Shown here: piece after piece, positions 1 to 8,382 of the stretch
How positions within the stretch are numbered: the stretch's first letter is position 1
How the letters are laid out: every line of letters starts with the position of its first letter
Assembly (NCBI RefSeq): GCF_000296215.2
Contig: NZ_CP013949.1
Coordinates: forward strand, 5,511,501-5,575,500
Source of the DNA: Bradyrhizobium sp. CCGE-LA001
Lineage (GTDB): Bacteria; Pseudomonadota; Alphaproteobacteria; Rhizobiales; Xanthobacteraceae
DNA length: 64,000 nucleotides
Direction of reading: 5' to 3'
Program-made: the position numbers and the translations under genes
Notes under the pieces: model-generated
Told to the model about the DNA's origin: nothing
The model's database searches: none
What the model saw: only the letters and a program-made list of their open reading frames with translations

Positions 1-2
1 AT

Positions 3-1151
3 GCCATGCGGCGGGCGCTGGATCGCTTCTATGCCCGCATCGAGCGCGGGGCGGTGGCGCTGATCTTCTTCGACGGTTTCGGCATCCAGTCCAACCGCCA
101 GACCTATCTGCTGCCGGTCGACGCGCAGGTCTGGACCGAGCCTGATGTCTCGCGCGACGGCTTCAGCCTCGACGCCATCATCGCCGAGATGAACACGCGC
201 GGTGCCGCGATCAAGATCGCGCTGATCGACGCCTCCCGCCGCAACCCGTTCGAGCGGCGCTTCCGCCGCTATTCGGCGGGCCTCGCGCCCGCGATCGCGC
301 CGAACAATTCGCTGGTGCTCTACTCAGCCGCGCTCGGTGCAGTCGCGCCCACCGGCAAGACCGACCGCAGCCTGTTCGTCGCCGAACTGCTGCGCGAGAT
401 GCGCGCACCGAAGATCAGCGCCGAGCAGGCTCTGGCCAACACCAAGAACGGCGTCGTCGCCGCCACCAACCGCGAGCAGGTGCCCTGGCTGTCATCCTCG
501 CTGACGACGGAATTCTCGTTTGCGGGTGCTGCCACACGGCCACCGGACGATAAGCCGCTAACCAAGCCGGACGTGCAGAAACAGGAGCCGCAAAAGCCAA
601 TCTGCGAGGTGCCGCAAGCCGCGCCTGCCCCGACCGCGGACGACCTTGCAAGAGATCCCGTCATCGCCGACCTCAGCCGCAAGATTGCGTCGAATGCCAA
701 TGATGTCGCCTCACGCTACAAGCGCGGCCAGGTCTATGCGATCAAGCGCGCCTACGCGCTCGCCATGCAGGATTTCGACGCGGTGATCCGCCGCGCGCCC
801 GGCGATGCGGAAGCGCTGAACAACCGGTGCTGGACCCGGGCTGCGACCGGCGATCTGCAAGGCGCGCTCGCCGACTGCAATCGCGCGCTCCAGATCGACC
901 CCGGACTGAGCGATGCCCTCGACAGCCGCGGTCTCGTCAACCTCAGGCTCGGACGCACAACCGAGGCGATCAAGGACTACACCGACGCGATCCAGCGCAA
1001 CCCGCGCTCCTCGTCCTCGCTGTTCGGGCGCGGCATCGCCGCCCGCAAGAGCGGCGGCGACGGCGCCACAGACATTGCGCAGGCGAAGGCGATGAACCCC
1101 GATATCGCGAAGGAGTTCGTAGGGTACGGTGTGACGGAGTGCGTGCCCTGA
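3..1151 (+). CDS. Caspase-like (C14) TPR protein, catalytic residues lost; 5' end cut by window edge
   Basis: The frame is open to the left edge, so the true start is probably outside the window; an internal ATG is at position 6 (381 aa from there). Residues 15-175 match the bacterial caspase-like fold: a strand ending in a GxG-Q loop, then a YLLPVDA strand, then an LIDAxRxNPF strand. Active members have His in the first loop (GHG) and Cys in the second (DACR). Here they read GFGIQ (Phe25) and DASRRNPF (Ser77), so both members of the dyad are replaced. Residues 220-365 form about three to four tetratricopeptide repeats, with a Pro-rich linker between the domains. It is probably a non-proteolytic binding protein. 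The fold call is by motif reading, not by search. Confidence 0.75.
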   Translation, partial: AMRRALDRFYARIERGAVALIFFDGFGIQSNRQTYLLPVDAQVWTEPDVSRDGFSLDAIIAEMNTRGAAIKIALIDASRRNPFERRFRRYSAGLAPAIAPNNSLVLYSAALGAVAPTGKTDRSLFVAELLREMRAPKISAEQALANTKNGVVAATNREQVPWLSSSLTTEFSFAGAATRPPDDKPLTKPDVQKQEPQKPICEVPQAAPAPTADDLARDPVIADLSRKIASNANDVASRYKRGQVYAIKRAYALAMQDFDAVIRRAPGDAEALNNRCWTRAATGDLQGALADCNRALQIDPGLSDALDSRGLVNLRLGRTTEAIKDYTDAIQRNPRSSSSLFGRGIAARKSGGDGATDIAQAKAMNPDIAKEFVGYGVTECVP

Positions 1152-1206
1152 GGAAACGCTCCGCAAATGTAGCTACGCTCCTCGGCGACGCCTGAGCCAG
1201 CGCCTC

Positions 1207-1248
1207 GTCCTTCGAGACGACCGCTTCGCGGTCTCCTCAGGATGAGGC
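1207..1248. repeat. Palindromic intergenic repeat, copy 1
   Basis: The segment begins with CCTTCGAGAC, carries an internal hairpin GACCGC-TTCG-CGGTC, and ends with TCCTCAGGATGAGG. Its outer arms reappear in inverted orientation at 1291-1337 with a different internal hairpin. The conserved arms around a variable stem are typical of dispersed palindromic elements in Bradyrhizobiaceae. It lies between convergent genes and may act as a terminator. Confidence 0.75.
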
Positions 1249-1290
1249 TCATCAGCGCCGGTGCCCTTTGAATTGGCTGCCACGCGCTCC

Positions 1291-1337
1291 GTCCTCATCC
1301 TGAGGAGCCCGCCGACGGCGGGCGTCTCGAAGGATGG
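1291..1337. repeat. Palindromic intergenic repeat, copy 2 (inverted)
   Basis: This copy reads CCTCATCCTGAGGAG, then a GCCCGCCGACGGCGGGC hairpin, then GTCTCGAAGGATGG. The outer arms are the reverse complement of those at 1207-1248. The stop codon of the minus-strand oxidoreductase is only 5 bp away, so the pair fills the convergent intergenic space. Confidence 0.75.
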
Positions 1338-1341
1338 CCGA

Positions 1342-3432
1342 TTAGACGGAAACAGCCTTCCTGATCCAGACCTTGTTGTCGTGGAATGCGGCGCCGCCGA
1401 TCGGCGCGATCGTATCCGCGCCGGTCAGCATGTTGATGCCGCGGCCGCCGATATGGCCCTTGTTCGGATGAACGGATTCGGCGATCAGCACGCCGCGCCG
1501 CACGCCCTCGAACAGTGTTGCGATCAGCGTGGTCTCGCCGCGGCCGTTGCCGAGCGTCACCGCATCGCCATCGGCGATGTCGAGCGCAGCCGCGTCAAGG
1601 GGGTGGATCATCACGCTTGCCCTGCCCTCGCGCGCCTGCGAGGACGGCGTCTCGTTGAAGGTGGTGTTGAGGAAGCTGCGCGAGGGGCTGGTCGCGAGCC
1701 GGAACGGATGAGCCTGGTCGGCGTGCTCGATCACCGCCCAATGGTCCGGCAGATCAGGCATCTTGTCGTAGTCGCCCATGGTCTGGCCAAATGGCGGATG
1801 CGCCCAATCGGCCTTGAAGTGGAATTTCTTGTCGGCATGGGCAAAGCCGTCGAGATAATGCGAGGTGCGGAAATCCGGCTGCAGGTCGCGCCAGATATCG
1901 GCTTCGAGGCCGGCGATGTCACCGTGATTGCTCAGCTTCAGCGTCGCGTCGATCAGCTCGCGCGGCGTCATCTCGAAGCCCGGATGCTTTGCGCCGAGCC
2001 GCGGCGCCAGCGCCTGCAACACCTCATGGTTGGAACGACACTCGCCGGGCGGGTCGATCAGCTTCGGTCCGACCGAGATGTGCTGATGGCCGCCGCCGTA
2101 ATAGAGATCGTCGTGCTCCATGAACATGGTCGCCGGCAGCACGATGTCGGCCATCTCGGCGGTCTCGGTCATGAACTGCTCGTGCACCACGACGAACAGG
2201 TCCTCGCGCGCAAAGCCCTGCCGCACCAGCGCCTGTTCCGGCGCCACTGTCATCGGATTGGTGTTCTGGATCAGCATGGCCTTGACCGGACCCTTGCCCA
2301 GCAAGGCTTCGGCATCGCCAGTGAGGATGCGGCCGACCTGCGACTGGTCGAGCGCGCGGATGGTCTTGTCGATTGCATCATGGCCTTCGATGATGGATTC
2401 GTTGAAGTGCCACAGCGCGAAATTGTTGAAGAAGGCGCCGCCGCCTTCATATTGCCAGGCGCCCGACACCGCGGGGATGCACAGCGCGGCATGCATCTGC
2501 GTCGCGCCATTGCGCGAGCGGGTGAAGCCGTAACCGAGACGCAGGAACGTCCGCTTGGTCTCGCCGACCGCTTTGGCGAAGGCCTCGATCTCCGACACCG
2601 GCACGCCGCAGATAGCGGAAGCCCATTCCGGCGTGCGCGTCTTCAGATGCGCCTCGAGCTCGGCGGGGCAATCGGTGTATTTGTCCATATAGGCGCGGTC
2701 GGCGTAGCCGTCACGGAACAGGACATGCATCACGCCGCAGGCAAACGCGCCGTCGGTGCCGGGCCGCAGGATGATCTTGATGTCGGCCTGCTTCATGGTG
2801 TCGTTGTCGTAGATGTCGACCGCGGCGATCTTCGCGCCACGTTCCTTGCGCGCGCGGGCGGCGTGCGTCATCACGTTGACCTGGGTGTTGACCGGATTGG
2901 TGCCCCAGATCACGACGAGATCGGACAGCGCCATCTCGCGGGGATCGACGCCGGCGATCTTGCCGGTGCCGATCGCGAAGCCGATGCGCGCGACATTGGC
3001 GCAGATGGTCTGATAGAAGCGCGAATATTTCTTCACATGGGTGAGACGGTTGAGGCCGTCGCGCATCACCAGGCCCATGGTGCCGGCATAGTAATAGGGC
3101 CAGATCGATTCCGCGCCGAACTCGCGCTCGGCCTGGTTGAAGCGGTCCGCGATCTCGTCGAGCGCCTCGTCCCAGGAGATCCGCGCGAATTGCCCGGAGC
3201 CTTTCGGGCCAACGCGGCGCATCGGAAACGTCACCCTGTCAGGGTGATGGATGCGCTCGGCGTAGCGGGCGACCTTGGCGCAGACGACACCGGCCGTATA
3301 GGTCTGCTTTTTCGAACCTCGGACGCGGCCGATGCTGCGGCCTTCAACCACCTCGACATCGAGCGCGCAGGCCGACGGGCAATCATGCGGGCAGGTCGAA
3401 TGGCGGATTTCGATCTTGGCGTGCTGGTTCAT
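1342..3432 (-). CDS. Molybdopterin-dependent oxidoreductase, DMSO reductase superfamily
   Basis: About 696 aa. The N-terminus has a CPHDCPSAC motif with a further Cys about 28 residues on, the usual [4Fe-4S] ligand set of formate dehydrogenase- and thiosulfate reductase-like catalytic subunits. The Mo-bisMGD core follows (segments such as VIWGTNPVNTQVN and IQNTNPMTVAPEQ), and a molydopterin dinucleotide-binding C-terminus includes SPSRSFLNTTF. An earlier ATG at 3474 adds 14 residues; the start at 3432 is preferred because the Fe-S domain follows at once. No twin-arginine signal or partner subunit is seen, so it is probably a cytoplasmic single-subunit enzyme. It is the last gene of the TRAP/SDR unit. 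The substrate is unknown. Confidence 0.85.
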   Translation of the reverse strand: MNQHAKIEIRHSTCPHDCPSACALDVEVVEGRSIGRVRGSKKQTYTAGVVCAKVARYAERIHHPDRVTFPMRRVGPKGSGQFARISWDEALDEIADRFNQAEREFGAESIWPYYYAGTMGLVMRDGLNRLTHVKKYSRFYQTICANVARIGFAIGTGKIAGVDPREMALSDLVVIWGTNPVNTQVNVMTHAARARKERGAKIAAVDIYDNDTMKQADIKIILRPGTDGAFACGVMHVLFRDGYADRAYMDKYTDCPAELEAHLKTRTPEWASAICGVPVSEIEAFAKAVGETKRTFLRLGYGFTRSRNGATQMHAALCIPAVSGAWQYEGGGAFFNNFALWHFNESIIEGHDAIDKTIRALDQSQVGRILTGDAEALLGKGPVKAMLIQNTNPMTVAPEQALVRQGFAREDLFVVVHEQFMTETAEMADIVLPATMFMEHDDLYYGGGHQHISVGPKLIDPPGECRSNHEVLQALAPRLGAKHPGFEMTPRELIDATLKLSNHGDIAGLEADIWRDLQPDFRTSHYLDGFAHADKKFHFKADWAHPPFGQTMGDYDKMPDLPDHWAVIEHADQAHPFRLATSPSRSFLNTTFNETPSSQAREGRASVMIHPLDAAALDIADGDAVTLGNGRGETTLIATLFEGVRRGVLIAESVHPNKGHIGGRGINMLTGADTIAPIGGAAFHDNKVWIRKAVSV

Positions 3433-3593
3433 GGCCAGATTCGTAACACCAAAATACCTGCCAGCCGAGGGCATTTATCCGGCAATGCCCATGCGATTTT
3501 GCTCATTCCGCGCGCGCCCGAGGTTCCTGCTGCGCCTGCGAAGACGACGCCACCGTTGCGCACAGGGCAATCCCGGGCCAGCTCGCCCCTGCC

Positions 3594-4400
3594 CTATTTG
3601 TGCAGCTGGGTGAGCCCGGTCGGCGGGCCGTCGACAGCGGTCCAGCCGCCATCGACAAACAGCGTGCTGCCGCTGACATAGCTCGCGGCGTCCGAGGCGA
3701 GATAGGCCACTGCGGTGGCGACCTCGTCGGCGCTGCTCCAGCGGTTGAACACGGTATGGCCGGCATAGAGATTGTAGATGTCGGGGCGCTGCTTGAACGG
3801 GCCGGTCAGCGCGGTCTCGGCAATGCTCGGCGCGATAGCGTTGACGCGCACGCCGGCATGGCCGACCTCGGAGGCGAAGCCCTTCACCAAAAGACCGATC
3901 GCCGCCTTGGTCGAACCATAGACGCCGAGGCCCGGCTCGATCGTCACCGCGCGCACCGAGGAGCAGGCGATGATGCTGCCGCCCTTCTGCTCCACCATGA
4001 TACGGCCGAAGGCCTGGAAGAAGAAGACCGTGCCCTTGACGTTGAGGTTGAGGACGCGGTCGAGATCCTCCTCGGTGTAATCCAGGATGGTCTTGCGGAT
4101 GTTGAGTCCCGGTGTCGTCACGGCGATGTCGAGCCGCGGGAATTTCTGCGTCACGATCTTCGCGAGCGCGCCGACGTCCGCCGCGCTTGCGGCGTCGCAC
4201 GAAGCTGCCTCCGCCCAGCCGCCCTTCTCCCGAATGCCGGCTGCGGTCGCTTCCGCCGCATCGCGCGCGCGATCGGCGCAGACAACGCGGGCGCCGAGCC
4301 CGGCCAAGGCCTCGGCCGACGATTTGCCGATGCCGGACGCGGCGCCGAGCACGACTGCGGTCTTGCCGGTGAGATCGAAGAGCTTGCGATAGTCCGTCAC
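3594..4400 (-). CDS. SDR family NAD(P)-dependent oxidoreductase
   Basis: 268 aa, the classical short-chain dehydrogenase length. The Rossmann motif GAASGIG is at residues 19-25, the NNAG-equivalent region reads TTPG, Ser is in the ACSS strand, and the catalytic YGSTK tetrad segment follows about 12 residues later. The C-terminal VSGSTLFVDGGW segment is typical of FabG-like members. It lies 22 bp downstream of the TRAP permease gene on the same strand. It probably oxidises or reduces a hydroxy/keto intermediate derived from the TRAP substrate; the substrate cannot be read from the sequence. Confidence 0.88.
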   Translation of the reverse strand: MTDYRKLFDLTGKTAVVLGAASGIGKSSAEALAGLGARVVCADRARDAAEATAAGIREKGGWAEAASCDAASAADVGALAKIVTQKFPRLDIAVTTPGLNIRKTILDYTEEDLDRVLNLNVKGTVFFFQAFGRIMVEQKGGSIIACSSVRAVTIEPGLGVYGSTKAAIGLLVKGFASEVGHAGVRVNAIAPSIAETALTGPFKQRPDIYNLYAGHTVFNRWSSADEVATAVAYLASDAASYVSGSTLFVDGGWTAVDGPPTGLTQLHK

Positions 4401-4422
4401 TGATAGTGTCTCCCAGGTGCTG

Positions 4423-5715
4423 TCAGCCCTTGTAGCCCATCAGCAGGCGGGGCAGCCACAGCGAGAATGCAGGGACGTAGGTCACGAACATCAGTGCTGC
4501 GATCAGCGCGGCATAGAACGGCAGGATGGTGCGCATCACCGCGCCGACCGAGATGCCGCCAATGGCGCAGCCGACGAACTGCGTGGTTCCGACCGGCGGG
4601 GTGTTGAGTCCGAGAGCGCAGTTGATCAGCATCAGCATGCCGAACTGCACCGGGTCCATGCCCGCCTTCATCGCGATCGGCAGGAAGATCGGCGTGCAGA
4701 TCAGGATCGTCGCCGCCATGTCCATGAACGTGCCGAGCACGAACAGGATGACGTTGATGAGCAGGAAGATCATCCAGGGCTGCGTCGAGACCTTGCTCAT
4801 CATCTCGCCGGCGAGGTCGGCCACCTCGTAGAGTCCCATCAGGTACTGGAACATGGTGGAGACGCCGATCAGAAGCAGCACCACGCCCGTCGTCTTCACG
4901 GCTTTGGCCGCGGCGCGCAGGAAGTTGCTCCAGGTCATGGTGCGGTAGATGAAGAAGGTCAGCAGGATCGTGTAGGTGACGGCGATGGCCGCCGATTCCG
5001 TTGCCGTGAACACGCCGGAGAGGATGCCCGCCAGGATGATGCCGACGATCAGAAGGCCTGGCAGCGCGGCCGCGAGCGAGCGGAACACCTCGGCCCAGCC
5101 CGGGAATTTTCCTGCGGGATAGCCCCGCTTCACCGCGACCGCGTAAGCGGCGACCAGCATGCAGACCATCAGCACCAGCGCCGGCAGGAGGCCGGCGGCA
5201 ATCAGCGCGCCGATCGAGACCTTGCCGCCGGCGGCAAGCGCATAGATGATCATGTTGTGGCTGGTCGGCATCAAGGCTCCGACCAGCGAGGCATGGGTGG
5301 TGACGTTGACGGCGTAGTCGGTGTCGAAGCCCTCTTTCTTCATCATCGGGATCATCACCGCGCCCATCGCCGACACGTCGGCCACGGGCGAGCCGGAGAC
5401 GCCGCCGAACAGCGTGCACGCGACCACATTCGACATGCCGAGCCCGCCGCGGATGTGCCCGACGAGATTCTTGGCGAGCTGCACGATCTTGTCGGCGACG
5501 CCGCCATGCAGCATCAGCTCACCGCTGAACACGAAGAAGGGAATGGCGAGGAACGAGAAGATGTTCATCCCCGACATCATCTGCTGGAAGATGACGGCGA
5601 CCGGCAGGCCTTCGTAGAGGATGGTGCAGATCGCCGAGAGACCGATCGCGAAGGCGACGGGAACGCCGAGGATGAGGAAGCCGAAGAAGGTGGCGCCGAG
5701 GATGATCAGTTCCAT
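4423..5715 (-). CDS. dctM: TRAP transporter large permease (DctM-type)
   Basis: 430 aa, almost entirely hydrophobic with about 12 predicted membrane segments. It has the family-typical stretches FGFLILGVPVAFAIGLS near the N-terminus, FSFLAIPFFVFSGELM, and GGVSGSPVADVSAMG. The conserved NCALGLNTPPVGTT is near the C-terminus. It forms the ion-coupled channel that works with the small permease and the periplasmic receptor. Its ATG overlaps the end of the dctQ-type gene by 10 bp, which indicates translational coupling. Confidence 0.93.
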   Translation of the reverse strand: MELIILGATFFGFLILGVPVAFAIGLSAICTILYEGLPVAVIFQQMMSGMNIFSFLAIPFFVFSGELMLHGGVADKIVQLAKNLVGHIRGGLGMSNVVACTLFGGVSGSPVADVSAMGAVMIPMMKKEGFDTDYAVNVTTHASLVGALMPTSHNMIIYALAAGGKVSIGALIAAGLLPALVLMVCMLVAAYAVAVKRGYPAGKFPGWAEVFRSLAAALPGLLIVGIILAGILSGVFTATESAAIAVTYTILLTFFIYRTMTWSNFLRAAAKAVKTTGVVLLLIGVSTMFQYLMGLYEVADLAGEMMSKVSTQPWMIFLLINVILFVLGTFMDMAATILICTPIFLPIAMKAGMDPVQFGMLMLINCALGLNTPPVGTTQFVGCAIGGISVGAVMRTILPFYAALIAALMFVTYVPAFSLWLPRLLMGYKG

Positions 5716-6257
5716 GAGGGGACCACCTCTTCGCCGCGCAGGAGAGCAATGATGTGCTCGATTGAAAAGGAAACGATCAGGAGGCCGGAGGCGATCAGCG
5801 GCACGTAGCGGATCACCTCGGGCAGGCCCAGATTGGGGATATGCACGGTTCCGACCGACGCGCCGAGGATCCAGCCGTTGTAGACCATCGCTACGCCGAA
5901 CACGGCCACCAGGACGTGGATCAAGAGCTCGATCTTCTCCCGCATGTGATCCGGAAGCATCACCAGCAAGCTGTCCATGCCGATGTGTCCGGCATCGCGC
6001 ACGCCGACGGCGGCACCGATCAGCGTGACGTACAGGATGAGAACCAGCGCGAGGTTTTCCGTCCAGGTCGGGCTGGAGTTGAGCACGTAACGTCCGAACA
6101 CCTGGTAGAAGACGATGATGACGATGACGAGCAGGCCGGTGACGGACAGATACATGCCCGCGCGCGCGACGGGCGCATTGATCCGCGACAGCAAGCCGGT
6201 GGACGGGCGGCCGGTGACCGCCTCGTGCTCGTGATCTGCGACGTGTGGATCTGTCAT
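5706..6257 (-). CDS. dctQ: TRAP transporter small permease (DctQ-type)
   Basis: 183 aa with four membrane segments, the usual DctQ topology, and the family motif region YVLNSSPTWTENLALVLILY after the second helix. The N-terminal 30 residues are polar and acidic. It lies between the receptor gene (6322-7293) and the large permease gene and overlaps the latter. It stabilises the receptor/large-permease complex in TRAP systems. Confidence 0.9.
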   Translation of the reverse strand: MTDPHVADHEHEAVTGRPSTGLLSRINAPVARAGMYLSVTGLLVIVIIVFYQVFGRYVLNSSPTWTENLALVLILYVTLIGAAVGVRDAGHIGMDSLLVMLPDHMREKIELLIHVLVAVFGVAMVYNGWILGASVGTVHIPNLGLPEVIRYVPLIASGLLIVSFSIEHIIALLRGEEVVPSWN

Positions 6258-6321
6258 CCCGCCCCTCCCCGCCGGGGTCCGGTGCCGCGGGTCGGCGGCT
6301 CCGGACCCGACGCCGTTGTGC

Positions 6322-7293
6322 TTACTTCGTGTCCTGGATGCGCTTGACGAGGCTCTGGAGCTTCTCGTCGCCGGCGAACTTCTGGTACACCGGCTTCATC
6401 GCGTCGACGAACTCCGCCTTGTTGGCGATCGTGACGACCTGAACGCCGGCCGCCTCGACGGTTTTGCGGGAAGCCTGCTCGCGCTCGTCCCAGAGCTTGC
6501 GCATGACGGGCACGGATTCCTTGGCCGCCTTGCGGACCATGGCCTGGTCGTCCTTGCTCAGCGTGTCCCAGACCTTCTTCGACATCACGAGAACCTCAGG
6601 CGCCAGCGAGTGCTCGGTGATATTGTAGAACTTGGCGGCCTCGAAGTGACGCGAGGACTCATAGGAAGGCCAGTTGTTCTCGGCAGCGTCCACAAGGCCC
6701 GTCTTGAGCGCGGTATAGACCTCGCCATAGGGCATTGGCGTCGGGTTGGCGCCGAGGCTCTGGATCATGCCGACCCACAGGTCGGATTGCTGGACGCGGA
6801 TCTTCAGGCCCTTGAGGTCGGCGAGCGACTTGACCGGTGCCTTGACGGTGTAGATGGACCGGGCGCCGCTGTCGTAATAGGCAAGGCCGACCAGGCCCGC
6901 GGGCGCCATTGAGGCCAGGATCTCGTCGCCGATCGGCCCGTCGAGGACGGTGCGCATGTGCTGCGTATCCCGGAAGACGAAGGGCAGGCACAGCGCGATG
7001 GTCTCAGGCACGAAATTGTTCAGCGGCGATGCGTTGATCCGCATCATGTCGAGCGCGCCGATCTTGAGCTGCTCGATGGTGTCCTTCTCGGAGCCCAGGG
7101 CGCCGTTCGGATACACCTTGACGCCGAGCTTGCCGCCGCTCGCCGCCGCGAGCTGCTTGCCCATGAACTTGACGGCCTCGACGGTCGGATAATCGGCGGG
7201 ATGGATGTCGGCGGAGCGGAAATCGCGCGCAGTCGCCAGGGGCGCTGAGACCGCCAGTGCAACGGCGGTGATGATACCGGTGAGCGTCTTCAT
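6322..7293 (-). CDS. dctP: TRAP transporter solute-binding receptor (DctP-type)
   Basis: 323 aa from the ATG at 7293, chosen because AGGAGG (complement of 7302-7307) lies 8 nt upstream; an ATG 9 codons earlier has no such site. A signal peptide (MKTLTG, hydrophobic core, APLATARD) precedes the DctP fold. Landmarks are YPNGALGSEKDTIEQLKIG, KIRVQQSDLWVGMIQSLGANP and LKTGLVDAAENNWPSYESSR; the last region normally carries the Arg/Asn ligands for a carboxylate. It is the first gene of the minus-strand unit and is divergent from the cyclase gene. The ligand is unknown, probably an organic acid. Confidence 0.92.
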   Translation of the reverse strand: MKTLTGIITAVALAVSAPLATARDFRSADIHPADYPTVEAVKFMGKQLAAASGGKLGVKVYPNGALGSEKDTIEQLKIGALDMMRINASPLNNFVPETIALCLPFVFRDTQHMRTVLDGPIGDEILASMAPAGLVGLAYYDSGARSIYTVKAPVKSLADLKGLKIRVQQSDLWVGMIQSLGANPTPMPYGEVYTALKTGLVDAAENNWPSYESSRHFEAAKFYNITEHSLAPEVLVMSKKVWDTLSKDDQAMVRKAAKESVPVMRKLWDEREQASRKTVEAAGVQVVTIANKAEFVDAMKPVYQKFAGDEKLQSLVKRIQDTK

Positions 7294-7437
7294 CTGGGCT
7301 TTCCTCCTGGTTGATTGCATTGATTATATCGTTGTCGGGCCGCCTGCAGGCCGCCTTGGGTCGCTCCACTTCAGACGTGAAGTCAAGCGCCAAGTCGTCC
7401 CTAGGGCGGCCGGCATTCTCTGTCCAAGCCAAATCCA

Positions 7438-7470
7438 GCATCGATCAATGCAAGAGTTGCATCGATCAAT
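7438..7470. promoter_or_regulatory. Direct-repeat operator candidate between TRAP and cyclase genes
   Basis: GCATCGATCAAT occurs at 7438-7449 and again at 7459-7470, 21 bp apart centre to centre, so both copies face the same side of the helix. The intervening sequence makes GATCGATGCAACTCTTGCA on the minus strand (7449-7467). A close relative, GATCGATGCAGAGTTGCA, lies at 9268-9285 upstream of the Crp-family gene. It is a likely transcription-factor site controlling the divergent units; the protein is not identified. Confidence 0.5.
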
Positions 7471-7589
7471 TTCCCGCGCAATTCGTCCTACGGCGGGTAC
7501 GCGGACCTGGCTGACGTCGCCGCCACGTGACTTGACGCCGGCAATGAAGGCCCCTCAAGATATTCGGAAGAGCGGACGAAGTTGAGGGA

Positions 7590-8372
7590 ATGCCCATGCC
7601 GCGGAAGCTGATCGATATCTCGGTGCCGCTCAAGAACGACGTGACGGCCGATCCGCCGGGCAACCATCCGACGATCCAGTACATCGATCACCAGCAGGGC
7701 CTGCCGCGCATGCTGCAGTTCTTCGATGGCCTGAAGGCGCAGGATCTGCCGGATGGCCAGGGCTGGGCCGTCGAGCAGGTCTCGCTGTCGACGCACAATG
7801 GAACGCATCTCGATGCGCCCTGGCATTTTCATCCGACCATGAACCGCGGCGAACGGTCATGGACCATCGACGAAGTGCCGCTGGAATGGTGCTTCCAGCC
7901 CGGCGTGAAGCTCGACTTCCGGCATCTGCCCGACGGCTACGTGGCGAGCGCCGGCGATGTCGAGCAAGAGCTGAAGCGCATCGGGCACACGCTGTCGCCG
8001 CTGGAGATCGTCGTCGTCAACACCAGCGCCGGCGCGAAATTCGGCCAGGCCGACTACGTCAATTCCGGCTGCGGCATGGGCTATGAGGCCACCATGTACC
8101 TGCTCGAACGCGGCGTCCGCCTGACCGGCACCGACGGCTGGAGCTGGGACGCGCCGTTCGTCTATACCGCGAAGAAATATGCCGAGACAAAAGACGCAGG
8201 CCTGATCTGGGAAGGCCACAAGGCGGGACGGCACATCGGTTATTGCCATCTCGAGAAGCTGCACAATCTCGATCAATTGCCGTCGACCGGGTTCACCGTC
8301 TCGTGCTTCCCGGTGAAGATCGAACGCGCCTCGGCGGGTTGGACCCGCGCGGTCGCGATCATCGACGATTAG
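7590..8372 (+). CDS. Cyclase family protein (kynurenine formamidase-like metal hydrolase)
   Basis: 260 aa. The metal-binding signature of this family, HNGTHLDAPWHF, starts near residue 70. Further conserved parts are IDISVPL at the N-terminus, VEQVSLSTHNGTH, and a late GTDGWSWDAPF. Members hydrolyse amides or cyclic esters with Mn/Zn. GAGGGA precedes the start; MPMPRK offers two in-frame ATGs at 7590 and 7596. It is transcribed divergently from the TRAP operon and ends 11 bp from the convergent Crp-family gene. It likely hydrolyses the imported acid or a derivative. Kynurenine formamidase activity itself is not implied. Confidence 0.85.
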   Translation: MPMPRKLIDISVPLKNDVTADPPGNHPTIQYIDHQQGLPRMLQFFDGLKAQDLPDGQGWAVEQVSLSTHNGTHLDAPWHFHPTMNRGERSWTIDEVPLEWCFQPGVKLDFRHLPDGYVASAGDVEQELKRIGHTLSPLEIVVVNTSAGAKFGQADYVNSGCGMGYEATMYLLERGVRLTGTDGWSWDAPFVYTAKKYAETKDAGLIWEGHKAGRHIGYCHLEKLHNLDQLPSTGFTVSCFPVKIERASAGWTRAVAIIDD

Positions 8373-8382
8373 GCTCGAGCTC

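Noticed and set aside
1261..3681. Long plus-strand open frame (806 codons) opposite the molybdopterin enzyme
   Set aside because: It is the antisense of a gene with clear Fe-S and Mo-pterin motifs; its sequence is His/Arg/Asp-rich without family features, the usual high-GC shadow.
4417..5808. Long plus-strand open frame opposite the TRAP permease
   Set aside because: Antisense shadow with extreme His/Asp/Glu/Arg content; the minus-strand permease is unmistakable.
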